From Sphingomonas sp. Leaf21 (lineage in GTDB: Bacteria; Pseudomonadota; Alphaproteobacteria; Sphingomonadales; Sphingomonadaceae): a stretch of DNA of 64,000 nucleotides. The position numbers and the translations under genes are program-made. The stretch covers positions 84,672-148,671 of the forward strand of contig NZ_CAKASM010000003.1 in the NCBI RefSeq assembly GCF_916858675.1. Reading direction: 5' to 3'. Of the stretch, positions 26,639 through 36,348 are shown in pieces (position 1 is the first letter of the stretch; every line of letters starts with the position of its first letter). Below the pieces are notes generated by a model, which was not told where the DNA came from, ran no database searches, and worked only from the letters and a program-made list of their open reading frames with translations.

Positions 26639-27354
26639 TGCGTCACCCCGCTGCTGCCGCCCAGGCCGCCACCGGGCGCGCCTCCGCCGCCCGCGGCGTT
26701 GGGATTGCGCAGCGCGGTGCCGCCATTGCCGGTCGGCGCCGCCGCGCGCAGCGCGTTGACCGCCCGGCTTCCGATCGCCGGATCGGCGGTCGCGGGACCA
26801 TCGACGCCGTGGACGAGATCGTTCGGGTTGGCGACCATAGCGGCCAGGTTGCGATTGACCGCGCAGCCATAGTTGGACGAACTCTGCCCCGACCAATCGG
26901 CGGGGGCGGCGTCGCTGCTTGCGTCGGGGCATCCGGGAACCGACGCCCGCAACCGGGTCACGACGACGCGGACGGTCGACGGCGCCAGCGGCGCGCGCGC
27001 GATGTCGGCGGGCTGGCCGATCAGCAGGCCGTATCGCTCCATCACCGCCGCCACGTCGCGCCAGGCGCCGGGCGCATCACCCGCCGGATCCTCGATCGCG
27101 ACCCGGTCGCCATAGCCGAGCCGCAGGTTGCGGGCCCAGCCATCGAGCCGCCGGTCTTCGTCGGCGGCAAGACGGCCGCCCGACACGGCGAGGTCGAGCG
27201 CATATTCGGTCGGCGTGACCACCGGCTGGTGGCTGCTCTCCAGTTGCGGCTGACCGGTGCCCATGCACCCGCCGGTCATCAGCGCGAGGCCGAAAGGGAT
27301 CAGGGACAGGCGGGAGCGGCGCATGGGGCGGGAATTCCTTGGACGGGCGGTCAT
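26635..27354 (-). CDS. cpaD: Pilus assembly lipoprotein CpaD
   Basis: Outer-membrane lipoprotein of the Tad secretin complex. The lipoprotein signal is RRSRLSLIPFGLALMTGGC. The C-terminal half has SSNYGCAVNRNLAAMVANPN, the CpaD-family core, followed by a Gly/Ala-rich tail (NPNAAGGGGAPGGGLGG). The ATG at 27354 overlaps the cpaC stop (ATGA); an internal ATG at 27324 would give a tidier signal peptide. Length is 239 residues. Confidence 0.9.
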   Translation of the reverse strand: MTARPRNSRPMRRSRLSLIPFGLALMTGGCMGTGQPQLESSHQPVVTPTEYALDLAVSGGRLAADEDRRLDGWARNLRLGYGDRVAIEDPAGDAPGAWRDVAAVMERYGLLIGQPADIARAPLAPSTVRVVVTRLRASVPGCPDASSDAAPADWSGQSSSNYGCAVNRNLAAMVANPNDLVHGVDGPATADPAIGSRAVNALRAAAPTGNGGTALRNPNAAGGGGAPGGGLGGSSGVTQ

Positions 27355-28886
27355 TCGGAGAAACCGGGCGTGGGCGTGCCCTTGCGCGCCGGGACGGGCG
27401 ATCGCGCGGGCACGGGGGAGGGCGTCGCCGAGGGGGCGGCCGCCGGGTTGCCCTGAACGGGCGGCGCCATGCTGGGCACCGGGCGCGGCTGGTTGGTCGC
27501 GGCCCCCACCTGGCCCAGCAGGACACGCTCGGCATCGTTGGGCGCGCGCTGGCCATCGATCGGCAAGGCGATCTGCGACGGGGAATTGACCGGCTTGACC
27601 AGATAGGGGGTGATGATGATCACCAGCTCGGTCTCGTTCCGCTTGAACGCGTTGGACCGGAACAGCGACCCGATCAGCGGCAGGTCGCCGAGCCAGGGCG
27701 TCTTCTCGATCGAATTGTCGCGCGAGTTGGACAGCAGGCCGCCGATCATCATGCTCTGGCCCGAACCCAGCTCCAGCGTGGTTTCGGCACGCCGGGTGGT
27801 GAGCGCGGGGATCGACGTGCCGCCGACCGTCACGGCGCCGACGGAGGTGATCTGCGACACCTCCGGCCGGACGCGCAGCGAGATGCGGCCATCGGCGAGG
27901 ACGGTCGGGGTGTAGGACAGGCTGACGCCATATTGCTTGTATTCGACCGAGACCGCGCCGAATCCGGTGGAGAGCGGAATGGGAATTTCGCCGCCCGCCA
28001 GGAAGGTCGCGGTTTCGCCCGACAAGGCGGTCAGATTGGGATTGGCCAGCGTCGAAACCTGCCCCAGCGTCTCGCCCAGATCGATCGCGCCGAGCAGGTC
28101 CATGCCCAGCACCCGGCCCGCCAGGCCCAGCGTGGTCCGCTGCGATCCGGCGACGAAGCCATAGTTGGTGACCGGATTGCCCGCCGCATCCGGCACGGTG
28201 GTGATGGTGCCGGGCGTACGGCCCGATGCGAGGCCGAAGGTGAACCCGCCGCTATTGTCGCGGTTGAGGAGGTTGACGCCGATCGTCTTGACGAAGTTGC
28301 GGTTCACCTCTGCGATGCGGACCTGCAAATTCACCTGAAGCGGCGTCGCCGTCTTCAACCGGCTGATGATCTTGGTGTCCTTGCCGACATAGGCCTGGAC
28401 CAGCCGCTCGGCCTCCGCCGCGTCGTCGGGTGCGGCGACGGTGCCGGTCAGCAGGATCAGCCCGTTCATCGGCGTGGCGGTGATCGTCGCCTCGGGCATG
28501 GCGAGCTTCAGCATCCGCCCGATCGAGCCGATATTGTTGCCGACCCGAACGGTCGTCGTATAGACGACGCCGCCGCCCCGCCCGGTGGCGGAGATTGTCG
28601 TCTCGCCGGGCTTCTTGCCGTAGATGTAAAGCTGCGTCGGCGAGCGGACCTGCACGTCGGCGATGCTGTCGTCGGCGACGAACAGATCGGTCATCGGGCG
28701 GCTGAGCGTGATCAGCCGGGCGCGGCCGGTATTGAGCTCCAGCGCGCCCGATCCATCGCTGGCGACCGTCGAGTCGCCCGGATCGCCGGCGGCACGGGCC
28801 GGAGTCGGCGCGAGCAGCAGCGGCGCGAGGACCAGCGCGAAGGCCGAATCCCGCATCGTGCGCGAGAGGGTGAAGCGCGTCGCCAT
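27351..28886 (-). CDS. cpaC: Tad pilus secretin CpaC
   Basis: Outer-membrane secretin of the Flp/Tad pilus (RcpA family). A signal peptide leads to the pilus N-domain (LITLSRPMTDLFVADDSIAD, SPTQLYIYGKKPGETTISAT), a BON-like domain (ATPMNGLILLTGTVAAPDDA) and the secretin domain (LQVRIAEVNRNFVKTIGVNL, LELGSGQSMMIGGLLSN, LPLIGSLFRSNAFKRNETEL), then a Pro-rich tail. GGAGAAG 7 bases ahead fixes the ATG at 28886, one base past the cpaB stop; an in-frame GTG lies at 28904. Length is 511 residues. Confidence 0.94.
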   Translation of the reverse strand: MATRFTLSRTMRDSAFALVLAPLLLAPTPARAAGDPGDSTVASDGSGALELNTGRARLITLSRPMTDLFVADDSIADVQVRSPTQLYIYGKKPGETTISATGRGGGVVYTTTVRVGNNIGSIGRMLKLAMPEATITATPMNGLILLTGTVAAPDDAAEAERLVQAYVGKDTKIISRLKTATPLQVNLQVRIAEVNRNFVKTIGVNLLNRDNSGGFTFGLASGRTPGTITTVPDAAGNPVTNYGFVAGSQRTTLGLAGRVLGMDLLGAIDLGETLGQVSTLANPNLTALSGETATFLAGGEIPIPLSTGFGAVSVEYKQYGVSLSYTPTVLADGRISLRVRPEVSQITSVGAVTVGGTSIPALTTRRAETTLELGSGQSMMIGGLLSNSRDNSIEKTPWLGDLPLIGSLFRSNAFKRNETELVIIITPYLVKPVNSPSQIALPIDGQRAPNDAERVLLGQVGAATNQPRPVPSMAPPVQGNPAAAPSATPSPVPARSPVPARKGTPTPGFSE

Positions 28887-28887
28887 G

Positions 28888-29898
28888 TCAGTTCTTCTCC
28901 GCACTGGGCGCAGCGCCAGCCGCGCCCCCGCCGCCGCTGCCGCGCATGATCCGGACCGCGGGCCCCTGGGCGAGGACCGGCTGGCCCATGCCGGTCGCCG
29001 CGACGCCGGGGACGGTCATGCCGCCCGGTGCGCCGGGCATGGCGCCCTGATCGGCACCGGGGGTCGACTGACGCCCCGGCACGGTCCGTCGCTGATAGCG
29101 GGAAACGTCGCCGCCGGTGACATAGGAGGCACGGTCGATCATCGGCTGGGAGATCGCGCCCGGCTCGCCATCCGCCGCGTCCGGCCGCTCGGCGAGCGAC
29201 CGCAGCGACAGGGACAGGGTGCCGACCGTCTGCGCCACGGCGAGCTGCTCGGCCATTTTCGGTGTTGCCTCGACGGTGACGGTGGTGAAGGTATGGACGG
29301 GAGTCTTGCCGTCGGCGGCGGCCTGGCCATCGGTGCGCTGGTCGGTCGCCAGCACCCGGACGTTGCGCATGATCGTTTCCGACACCTTCAACGGCGGTCC
29401 GTCGCCGCCGCCCGCGACATCCTGGGTCAGGACCACGTCGATCCGGTCGCCCGGAAATACGAAGCCCGCCACCGCCGTCTGTACCGAGACGGGAACGGTC
29501 ACCGCGCGCATTCCGGGGGTCAGCGCCGCGGCCAGGAAGCCACGGTCGCCCGGACTCACCACCGCGCCCTGGGTCAGCGGCTGACCGGCGGTGATCGCAT
29601 AGCGCAACACCGTGCCTTGCAGCTTGGTGAGGTCGGCCTGACCCTTCACATAATAGGCACCGGCGACCATGTCCTTGGGCCAGGGCTGGAATTTCAGCGC
29701 CGTCGCATCGATGATGGTGCCGACCGGCAGGGTGCGGGTGGCCACCAGCACCTCGGTGTCGGACTTGACGGGGGTCATGATGACGGCGGCCTGCGCTGGC
29801 GGCCCGCTGTTGCCGGACGTGATCGTCCGGGCGAATAGGGCGGTCATCCCTGCGATCAGCAGAGCCCCCACCAGCAACAAGACTTTACGACTGTCCAT
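28888..29898 (-). CDS. cpaB: Pilus assembly protein CpaB (RcpC)
   Basis: Periplasmic component that modulates the secretin. One N-terminal membrane helix (VLLLVGALLIAGMTALFA) is followed by the SAF/CpaB domain (VLVATRTLPVGTIIDATALK, RYAITAGQPLTQGAVVSPGD, RAVTVPVSVQTAVAGFVFPG, DRIDVVLTQDV) and the RcpC domain (TVTVEATPKMAEQLAVAQTV). The C-terminal tail is rich in Gly, Pro and Ala. Length is 336 residues. It lies between cpaA and cpaC. Confidence 0.93.
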   Translation of the reverse strand: MDSRKVLLLVGALLIAGMTALFARTITSGNSGPPAQAAVIMTPVKSDTEVLVATRTLPVGTIIDATALKFQPWPKDMVAGAYYVKGQADLTKLQGTVLRYAITAGQPLTQGAVVSPGDRGFLAAALTPGMRAVTVPVSVQTAVAGFVFPGDRIDVVLTQDVAGGGDGPPLKVSETIMRNVRVLATDQRTDGQAAADGKTPVHTFTTVTVEATPKMAEQLAVAQTVGTLSLSLRSLAERPDAADGEPGAISQPMIDRASYVTGGDVSRYQRRTVPGRQSTPGADQGAMPGAPGGMTVPGVAATGMGQPVLAQGPAVRIMRGSGGGGAAGAAPSAEKN

Positions 29899-29950
29899 CC
29901 TGCGTTCTTCGGCCTCGGCGCCGGGCCCATTGCCCGGCCTGTATCCGTGG

Positions 29951-30445
29951 TTAAGTATGCTGGAAGGGGTTAAATATCGGTTCCCGCAGGATCAGCAGCG
30001 TGGCGATGGCGATGGCGACGCCGTAAGGTACTTCGATCGCGGCCGCTTCCTCGGGCCCCCCGGCGCGACGCAGGCGATGATCGACGAGCATCAGCAGCGT
30101 GATCGCCCCGCCCGCGATCGACATGGTCAGCAGCATCCGGAACAGCGACGGCAAGGGCAGCCACAGCGCGATCGCCGCGATCATCTTCACGTCGCCGCCG
30201 CCCATCATCCCGATGCGAAACGCCTGCGCGAACAGGAAGAACACGGCGATCGCGACGCCCAGCATCAACGCCATGTCGGGCCAGACGGCCAGCCCCGCCG
30301 CCCACCACCAGAGCGGGGCGAGCAGCGCGATGGCGATGTTCTTGCGATCGGCGATCTCGCGGGTCCGCGCGTCCTCGATCCCCGCCGATAGCAGCAGCAG
30401 GAAGAGCGCGACGAGCAGGGCGATGCGGACAATGGTCCATTCCAT
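29951..30445 (-). CDS. cpaA: Prepilin peptidase CpaA (TadV-like)
   Basis: Aspartyl protease of the inner membrane that processes the Flp prepilin. The GxGD-type site MMGGGDVKMIAAIALWLPL is present, and the first catalytic Asp is likely in IEDARTREIADRKNI. Five to six membrane helices fill the 164 residues, the short TadV/CpaA form without the methylase domain. It is the first gene of the minus-strand pilus cluster; divergent from it is a hydrolase gene, so no flp pilin gene precedes it here. Confidence 0.9.
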   Translation of the reverse strand: MEWTIVRIALLVALFLLLLSAGIEDARTREIADRKNIAIALLAPLWWWAAGLAVWPDMALMLGVAIAVFFLFAQAFRIGMMGGGDVKMIAAIALWLPLPSLFRMLLTMSIAGGAITLLMLVDHRLRRAGGPEEAAAIEVPYGVAIAIATLLILREPIFNPFQHT

Positions 30446-30495
30446 GCGACAACGCCCTAGACGGCAGGGCTTTCGAAACCGTAACCGGGACGCGG

Positions 30496-31431
30496 ATGAT
30501 CGACAGCCTTTCCCTTCGCCGAACCTTCCCCGCCGAGGCGCGGGTGACGCGGTGGACCGCCCCCGATGGCTGGGACCATCGCCGATTCGACTGGGCGGCG
30601 GCGCGACCCGTCGGGCGACTGCTGTTCCAGACCGGACGTGCCGATGTCGTCGAGAAATATCTGGAGGTCTTCGCGCATCTGGTCGCCAGCGGCTGGAGCG
30701 TCACCGCCTTCGACTGGCGCGGGCAGGGGGGATCGGGGCGGCTGCTCGTCGACCGCCATGTCGGGCATGGCGGCGACTTTTCGACTCTGGTCGCCGATTT
30801 GCGCGCCTTCTGGGACGAATGGCACGGCGAGGACGGGGGCGGTCGGCCGCATGTCCTGCTCGGCCATTCGATGGGCGGGCATCTTGCGCTGCGTGCGGTG
30901 GTCGAGGACATGGTCGCGCCCGACGCTTTGATCCTGGTCGCACCGATGCTGGGCCTGCGCCTGCCGACCGGCGCACTGCTGGGCGCGGGGATCATCGGGG
31001 CGATGAACCTGCTCGGTCGGGGCGAGCGATCGATCTGGCGCGCGGGCCAGGAGCCGGGCGTCCACACCCGCCAGCGCAACCTGACCCATGATGTCGAACG
31101 GTTCGAGGACGAGGCCTATTGGTATGGCCAGTCGCCCGATCTGGCGCTCGGGCCGCCGAGTTGGGGCTGGTTGCGATCGGCGGCGCGGTCGACGCGCGCG
31201 CTGCTCCGCGATCCACGGCTCGACCGTATGTCGGTGCCGACGCTGATGCTGGTGGCCGAGGCCGACCGGCTGGTCGATCCGCGCTGTGCCTTGCGGGTCG
31301 CCGCGCGGATCGGGGCGCAGGTCGAGCGATTCGGGCCGGAGGCGGCGCACGAGCTGCTGCGCGAGGTCGACCCGGTCCGCCTCCGCGCGCTGGCGGCGAT
31401 CGATGACTTTCTGGCGCGGGCCGCCGCGTGA
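30496..31431 (+). CDS. Alpha/beta hydrolase, monoglyceride lipase/lysophospholipase type
   Basis: A cytoplasmic serine hydrolase of 311 residues. The nucleophile elbow GHSMGG has Ser at residue 125. The oxyanion region is FDWRGQGGSGR, with a probable acid Asp in MLVAEADRLVDPRC and His in EAAHELLREVD. This fits the PldB/monoacylglycerol-lipase branch (Hydrolase_4). The substrate is not determined. It overlaps the next gene by 4 bases (GTGA). Confidence 0.88.
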   Translation: MIDSLSLRRTFPAEARVTRWTAPDGWDHRRFDWAAARPVGRLLFQTGRADVVEKYLEVFAHLVASGWSVTAFDWRGQGGSGRLLVDRHVGHGGDFSTLVADLRAFWDEWHGEDGGGRPHVLLGHSMGGHLALRAVVEDMVAPDALILVAPMLGLRLPTGALLGAGIIGAMNLLGRGERSIWRAGQEPGVHTRQRNLTHDVERFEDEAYWYGQSPDLALGPPSWGWLRSAARSTRALLRDPRLDRMSVPTLMLVAEADRLVDPRCALRVAARIGAQVERFGPEAAHELLREVDPVRLRALAAIDDFLARAAA

Positions 31432-32513
31432 CCTACGATATCGCGATCATCGGCGCGGGCATGGCGGGCGCCAGCCTTGCCGCGGCGATCGGGTCGCGCG
31501 CGCGGGTCGTGCTGATCGAGGCGGAGGACATGCCCGGCCGACACGCCACGGGACGGTCGGCGGCTTTCTGGTCGGAAACCTATGGCGGACCGGCGGTACA
31601 GCCGCTGACCACCGCCTCTGGCCCGGCGCTTCGTGACGGCGGCTATCTGACGCCGCTCGGCTCGCTGCATATCGGGCGGGCGGAAGACGGCGCGCGGATC
31701 GAGCGGCTGCTGGCCGATTTCGCAGGGACCGGCGTGGCCCTGTCCCCTGTTGATCCCGCCACGCACGTCCCCGACCTGCGCCCCCAATGGTGCCTGGGCG
31801 TGTGGGAGCCGAGTTGCGCCTATATCGACGTCGCCGCGCTTCATGCCGATTATCTGGCGGCGGCGAAGGCGGCGGGCGCGGTCGTGCTGACCGACGCCGC
31901 ACTGCTGACGGCCGAGCGACGCGACGGCGCATGGCGGCTGGCGACCCGGGCCGGGCCTGTCGCGGCATCCTTGCTGGTCAACGCCGCCGGAGCCTGGGCG
32001 GATCGGGTCGCCGAAATGGCCTGCGTCGCGCCGGTCGGTATCACCCCCTATCGCCGCACCATGGTCCAGTTGCGCACCGATCCGCCCGCTCCGGCACGCC
32101 TGCCGCATGTCGTGGACATAGCGGGCGGCTTCTATTTCAAGCCGGAGACGGGGGGACGGCTGTGGCTGACCCCGCATGACGAGACGCCGAGCGTTCCTTG
32201 CGATATCGCGCCCGAGGAATGGGACGTGGCGGTGGCGATCGACCGGCTGGAGCAGGTCGTCGACTGGCGCGTCGACGCGGTCGAGCGTCGCTGGGCAGGC
32301 TTGCGCAGCTTCGCGCCCGACCGTGTGCCGGTCTATGGCTACGATCCGAGGGTGCCGGGCTTCTTCTGGTGCGCGGGGCAGGGCGGTTTCGGTATCCAGA
32401 CCGCTCCTGCGGCGGCGGCGATGGCGGCGGCGCTGTTGCTGGGGGAGGGGGGCGTTCCCGAGGCGATCGATCCCGGACGCTACGACGTGGGGCGTTTCCC
32501 GGCCCGGTCCTGA
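31428..32513 (+). CDS. FAD-dependent D-amino-acid/glycine oxidase-type oxidoreductase
   Basis: A DAO-superfamily flavoenzyme of 361 residues. The N-terminal Rossmann motif IAIIGAGMAGASLAAAIGSR is followed by EAEDMPGRHATGRSAA, with typical C-terminal elements WAGLRSFAPDRVPVYGYDP and GQGGFGIQTAPAAAAM. It probably oxidises an amine or amino acid, substrate unknown. The GTG start is coupled to the hydrolase stop; the two genes form an operon. It converges with the next gene with only 4 bases between stops. Confidence 0.87.
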   Translation: MTYDIAIIGAGMAGASLAAAIGSRARVVLIEAEDMPGRHATGRSAAFWSETYGGPAVQPLTTASGPALRDGGYLTPLGSLHIGRAEDGARIERLLADFAGTGVALSPVDPATHVPDLRPQWCLGVWEPSCAYIDVAALHADYLAAAKAAGAVVLTDAALLTAERRDGAWRLATRAGPVAASLLVNAAGAWADRVAEMACVAPVGITPYRRTMVQLRTDPPAPARLPHVVDIAGGFYFKPETGGRLWLTPHDETPSVPCDIAPEEWDVAVAIDRLEQVVDWRVDAVERRWAGLRSFAPDRVPVYGYDPRVPGFFWCAGQGGFGIQTAPAAAAMAAALLLGEGGVPEAIDPGRYDVGRFPARS

Positions 32514-32517
32514 TGGG

Positions 32518-33129
32518 TCAGCCGACCGGCCTGGGCACGCCCGCGGTAACGGTCGTGCCCGTCGCGTCGGGGATGAAGGTCACCGGCACCTCGACATTCC
32601 GACCGCAGGCCGCGACATACCACGTCTCGCGCCAGGCCCGGCGCGCGGTGTCGGTGACCCCGTCATAGCGCGTATGCCGCACGTGAGGCGTCGCACAACC
32701 CGGCGCGGCGGCCTGGGCGGCGACACGGACATAGCGCAGCGCATCGGCTTGCAACGTCAGGTTCGCGTGGGTGTCTCCCGGAACGGCGACGATGCTTACG
32801 ATCTTCTCGTTCGGCTGGCCTTCGAAGAAGATGTTGATGGTCGTGTCGTTGCCGCACCCTCGAACCGGAAAACTCTGCTTCCATGCGCCGGATATGGGAT
32901 AGCCATCGGCTGCGAACGCGGGTGGTGACAGGACGGATACGGTCGATGCCGGAGCGACCAGCGCGGGACAGCGCTGGAACACATCGGCTGGCAGCGCGGC
33001 GAAAAGGCGCTGGATATTGGCCTGGTAGCCGGATGACAGGACAAGGGTCTGAAGCTGGGCCGAAGGCTGTGGCACGGGCGTGTCGCCGGAGGCGACGAGC
33101 GCAAGGGCGATGACTGCATTGATCGGCAA
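32518..33129 (-). CDS. Hypothetical exported protein with TTG start
   Basis: A 203-residue protein of no recognised family. There is no in-frame ATG near the N-terminus; a TTG at 33129 behind AAGGGG at good spacing gives a short signal-like N-terminus (MPINAVIALALVASGDTP). The body has Cys pairs suggestive of disulfides (FQRCPAL, RGCGND, APGCATP, AACGRN) and the segment TINIFFEGQPNEKIVSIVAV. It probably acts in the periplasm. Confidence 0.62.
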   Translation of the reverse strand: MPINAVIALALVASGDTPVPQPSAQLQTLVLSSGYQANIQRLFAALPADVFQRCPALVAPASTVSVLSPPAFAADGYPISGAWKQSFPVRGCGNDTTINIFFEGQPNEKIVSIVAVPGDTHANLTLQADALRYVRVAAQAAAPGCATPHVRHTRYDGVTDTARRAWRETWYVAACGRNVEVPVTFIPDATGTTVTAGVPRPVG

Positions 33130-33194
33130 AACACGTCCCCTTCCTCACCCCGATCGGGCCGTCTGGCCCGGTCGTTATCCGCCCAGGCCCCCGC

Positions 33195-33632
33195 TTACCG
33201 CCTGAACGTCTCCGCCGCGTCGCTCGCCAGCTTGTCGGCGCGTTCATTGTCCGGGTGGCCCGCATGGCCCTTGACCCATTTCCATTCGATCTGGTGCCGC
33301 TCCGCCGCCGCGACCAACGCCTGCCAGAGTTCGGCGTTCTTGACCGGCTTCTTGTCCGCCGTGCGCCAGCCGTTGCGCTTCCAGCCATGGATCCACTTGG
33401 TCAGCCCGTCCATGACATAGCGGCTGTCGGTCGACAGGGTCACCGCGCAAGGACGTTTCAACGCGTTCAGCGCCTCGATCGCGGCCATCAGCTCCATGCG
33501 GTTGTTGGTGGTCAGCGGCTCGCCGCCCGACAATTCCTTTTCGTGGGTGCCCGAGCGGATCAGCGCGCCCCAGCCGCCGGGGCCGGGATTGCCCTTGCAT
33601 GCGCCGTCGGTGGCGATCTCGACCGGAGTCAC
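33195..33632 (-). CDS. rnhA: Ribonuclease HI
   Basis: Cleaves the RNA strand of RNA-DNA hybrids. All catalytic elements are visible: [20 protein letters not shown] (Asp), [12 protein letters not shown] (Glu), [20 protein letters not shown] (Asp) and [17 protein letters not shown] (His/Asp). Length is 145 residues, typical. The GTG start at 33632 overlaps the thrB stop, so it is the last gene of ispH-thrB-rnhA. Confidence 0.96.
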   Translation of the reverse strand: MTPVEIATDGACKGNPGPGGWGALIRSGTHEKELSGGEPLTTNNRMELMAAIEALNALKRPCAVTLSTDSRYVMDGLTKWIHGWKRNGWRTADKKPVKNAELWQALVAAAERHQIEWKWVKGHAGHPDNERADKLASDAAETFRR

Positions 33633-34582
33633 AGCCCCGCCTTCCCGTCGCGATAGGCCAGATAGCGCCGCCAATAGGCCAGCGGATCCTTGCGCGTCAC
33701 CAGCGCGTCCGCAGGCGTGTTGAGCCAGTCCCAGGCCCGCGACAGCGCGAAGCGCAGGCACGCGCCCATGGCGAGGCGGGCAAAGCTTGCGCGTTCGGCA
33801 TCGGACAAGGGGAAGTGTCGGCCATATCCCGCGATCAGCGCCGCGCCGATCTCGGGCGCATAGGCCTTCCCGCTCGCATCGAAGCTCCACGCCGAGTGCA
33901 TGACCGCGAGGTCGTAGACGCGGAAATCGGTGCAGGCGAAGTAGAAGTCGATCAGCCCCGTCACGCGGTCGCCGAGCACCAGCACATTGTCGGGGAACAG
34001 GTCGGCATGGACGACGCACGTGTCGAGCGCCTGCGCGTCCCAGCCGTCCAGCACCGAGTCGAGCGCCTCGCCCATCGCATCGTGCAGGCCGGGCTGGATG
34101 CGATCGAGGTCGCGCCCGCATTGCGCGAACAGCGGGCGCCAGCTCGCGTGCCCCATCGAGTTGGCGCGGCTCTGCGCAAAGTCCGCGACCGCGCGGTGCA
34201 TCGCGCCCATCGCCTCCGCCGCCGCCAGCGCCTGCGCCGGGGTGGGATGCGAGAGCGATACGCCGGTCAGGAACTGGATCAGGCAGGCGGGGCGTCCCGC
34301 CAGCGTCTGAATCTCGACCCCGTCCCGATCCTTGATCGCGGGCGGCACGGGCAAGCCCTTGGCGGCCAGGTGATCGAGCAGCGCGAGGAAGAAGGGCAGG
34401 TCGCCCGCCGCCACCCGCTTTTCGTACAGCGTCAGGATGAACCGCGCGGTCGTGGTGTCGACCAGATAGTTGCTGTTCTCGACGCCCTCCGCGATCCCCT
34501 TGGCGGAGATCAGCTCGCCCACGTCATAGCGCGCCAGAAACGCGGACAGCGCCTCGGCCGAAACCTGCGTATAGACCGCCAT
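33629..34582 (-). CDS. thrB: Homoserine kinase (type II, APH fold)
   Basis: Phosphorylates homoserine in threonine biosynthesis. It is the aminoglycoside-phosphotransferase-like ThrB of proteobacteria: [35 protein letters not shown], the Brenner-type catalytic loop [16 protein letters not shown] and the metal-binding GLIDFYFA. Length is 317 residues, normal. It starts 3 bases after the ispH stop. Confidence 0.94.
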   Translation of the reverse strand: MAVYTQVSAEALSAFLARYDVGELISAKGIAEGVENSNYLVDTTTARFILTLYEKRVAAGDLPFFLALLDHLAAKGLPVPPAIKDRDGVEIQTLAGRPACLIQFLTGVSLSHPTPAQALAAAEAMGAMHRAVADFAQSRANSMGHASWRPLFAQCGRDLDRIQPGLHDAMGEALDSVLDGWDAQALDTCVVHADLFPDNVLVLGDRVTGLIDFYFACTDFRVYDLAVMHSAWSFDASGKAYAPEIGAALIAGYGRHFPLSDAERASFARLAMGACLRFALSRAWDWLNTPADALVTRKDPLAYWRRYLAYRDGKAGL

Positions 34583-34585
34583 GGT

Positions 34586-35542
34586 TCAGGCGGCCGCTTC
34601 CAGCCCGCGGGGCAGCTTGAAGGCGATGGTCTCGCGCGTGGTTTCCTCCTCGCGCTCGCTGACCGCGAAACGCTCCGACAGGCGCTCGACCAGTTCGCGG
34701 ACCAGCAGCTCGGGCGCGGAGGCTCCGGCGGTCAGGCCGAGCGTCCTGACGCCGTCGAGGAAGGCCCAGTCGAGATCGGCGGCGCGCTGGATCAGCTGCG
34801 CGCGCTTGCCCGCGCGTTCGGCCACTTCGACCAGGCGAAGCGAGTTGGAGGAATTGGGTGCGCCGATCACCAGCACCGCGTCGCATTCCGCCGCGATCGC
34901 CTTGACCGCCGCCTGGCGATTGGAGGTGGCGTAGCAGATGTCCTCGCCGCGCGGCGCCAGGATATTGGGGAAACGCCGGTGCAGCGCCTCGACGATCGCG
35001 GCGGTGTCGTCGACCGACAGCGTGGTCTGGGTCAGGAAGGCGAGATTGTCGGCGTCGGCGGGCGTGAAGGCGTCCACATCCTCGACCGTCTCGACCAGCG
35101 ACATCGCGCCCTTGGGCACTTGTCCGAAGGTGCCGATGACCTCGGGGTGTCCGGCATGGCCGATGAAGACGATGTGGCGCCCCATCTCGACCAGCCGTTC
35201 GGCCTGGCGATGTACCTTGGAGACGAGCGGGCAGGTGGCGTCCAGATATTCCAGGCCCCGGCTCTCGGCGTCGGCGGGCACCGACTTGGGTACGCCGTGC
35301 GCGGAGAAGACGACATGCGCGTTGGGCGGCACCTCGTTCAGTTCCTCGACGAAGATCGCGCCCTTGGCCTTCAGGCTGTCGACCACGAACTTGTTGTGGA
35401 CGATCTCGTGCCGGACATAGACCGGCGCGCCATGCTTCTCGATCGCCAGCTCCACGATGCGGATGGCGCGGTCGACACCGGCGCAGAAGCCGCGCGGGGC
35501 GGCGATCAACAGGTCGAGCGGCGGCTTCAGCGTATCGGTCAT
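34586..35542 (-). CDS. ispH: 4-hydroxy-3-methylbut-2-enyl diphosphate reductase
   Basis: Last step of the MEP isoprenoid pathway, an iron-sulfur reductase producing IPP and DMAPP. The three cluster cysteines are in [13 protein letters not shown] (Cys20), [11 protein letters not shown] and [31 protein letters not shown] and [15 protein letters not shown] form the substrate site. Length is 318 residues. First gene of a three-gene operon; divergent from a lipoprotein gene. Confidence 0.97.
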   Translation of the reverse strand: MTDTLKPPLDLLIAAPRGFCAGVDRAIRIVELAIEKHGAPVYVRHEIVHNKFVVDSLKAKGAIFVEELNEVPPNAHVVFSAHGVPKSVPADAESRGLEYLDATCPLVSKVHRQAERLVEMGRHIVFIGHAGHPEVIGTFGQVPKGAMSLVETVEDVDAFTPADADNLAFLTQTTLSVDDTAAIVEALHRRFPNILAPRGEDICYATSNRQAAVKAIAAECDAVLVIGAPNSSNSLRLVEVAERAGKRAQLIQRAADLDWAFLDGVRTLGLTAGASAPELLVRELVERLSERFAVSEREEETTRETIAFKLPRGLEAAA

Positions 35543-35643
35543 GAGGCGGCTCTACGCCATTGCTTGCGCGCGTCCAACCCGGTTCCTATGCTGGCGGCCA
35601 AACCGGCATCCTGCTTCGGCATCCAGAATAGGCGTTTCGACCT

Positions 35644-36282
35644 GTGAAAGCATCGCTCCTCGTTCCCGTAGCCCTTGCGCTCGTTCTCGGCGGTTGCGCC
35701 CGCACCGGTGAGATCGACGCGTCGGGCGGCATCACCGCCGTGCGCTCGGCCTGCCCGGTGGTCGGAGTCGCGGCGGGCACGGGCGACATCACGCTGTTCA
35801 AGACGCCGGGTGCCACCGACGAACGCTCGATCGACCTGATCGCCAACATGACCAATGTCCGGGGCAATTGCGCGGATTCGGGCGCGGACATCGTCACCAC
35901 CGTGACCTTCGATGTCGAGGCGCGGCGCACCGACACGACGGCGGCGCGCGACGTCGTTCTGCCCTATTATATCGCGATCGTGCGCGGCGGGACGAACGTC
36001 GTCGCCAAGCGGGTCAGCCGCGTCAACGTGCATTTCGACGCCGGCCAGGCGCGCGGGCAGGTGGCGGGCGAAGCCTCCACGACGATCTCGCGCGCGGCCG
36101 CGACGCTGCCCGACGACGTGCGCGAAAAGCTGACCCGCCGGCGCAAGGCGGGCGATGAGGATGCGGCGGTCGATCCGCTGACCAACCCCGCAGTGCGCCA
36201 GGCCGTGGCGAGCGCCAGCTTCGAGGCACTGGTCGGTTTCCAGCTGACCGACGCGCAGTTGCGCTACAACGCGACTCGGTGA
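35644..36282 (+). CDS. Putative lipoprotein of unknown function
   Basis: A 212-residue protein starting at a GTG, with a lipoprotein signal KASLLVPVALALVLGGCART. The body contains VTTVTFDVEARRTDTTAARD and VLPYYIAIVRGGTNVVAKRV, and an extended beta pattern. No catalytic motif is apparent. It stands alone, divergent from ispH, and precedes the gcv riboswitch region. Confidence 0.72.
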   Translation: MKASLLVPVALALVLGGCARTGEIDASGGITAVRSACPVVGVAAGTGDITLFKTPGATDERSIDLIANMTNVRGNCADSGADIVTTVTFDVEARRTDTTAARDVVLPYYIAIVRGGTNVVAKRVSRVNVHFDAGQARGQVAGEASTTISRAAATLPDDVREKLTRRRKAGDEDAAVDPLTNPAVRQAVASASFEALVGFQLTDAQLRYNATR

Positions 36283-36294
36283 TCTTCGGCCTGT

Positions 36295-36348
36295 TCCTCC
36301 CCATCTAAGATGGGGAGGGGGACCGCCGCGAAGCGGTGGTGGAGGGGC
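36295..36348. repeat. Partial family B repeat
   Basis: TCCTCCCCATC-TAA-GATGGGGAGG followed by GGGACCGCCGCGAAGCGGTGG and TGGAGGGGC: the left half of family B only. It lies just downstream of the lipoprotein gene, ahead of the gcv leader. The remaining 110 bases up to the riboswitch show no gene. Confidence 0.8.
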
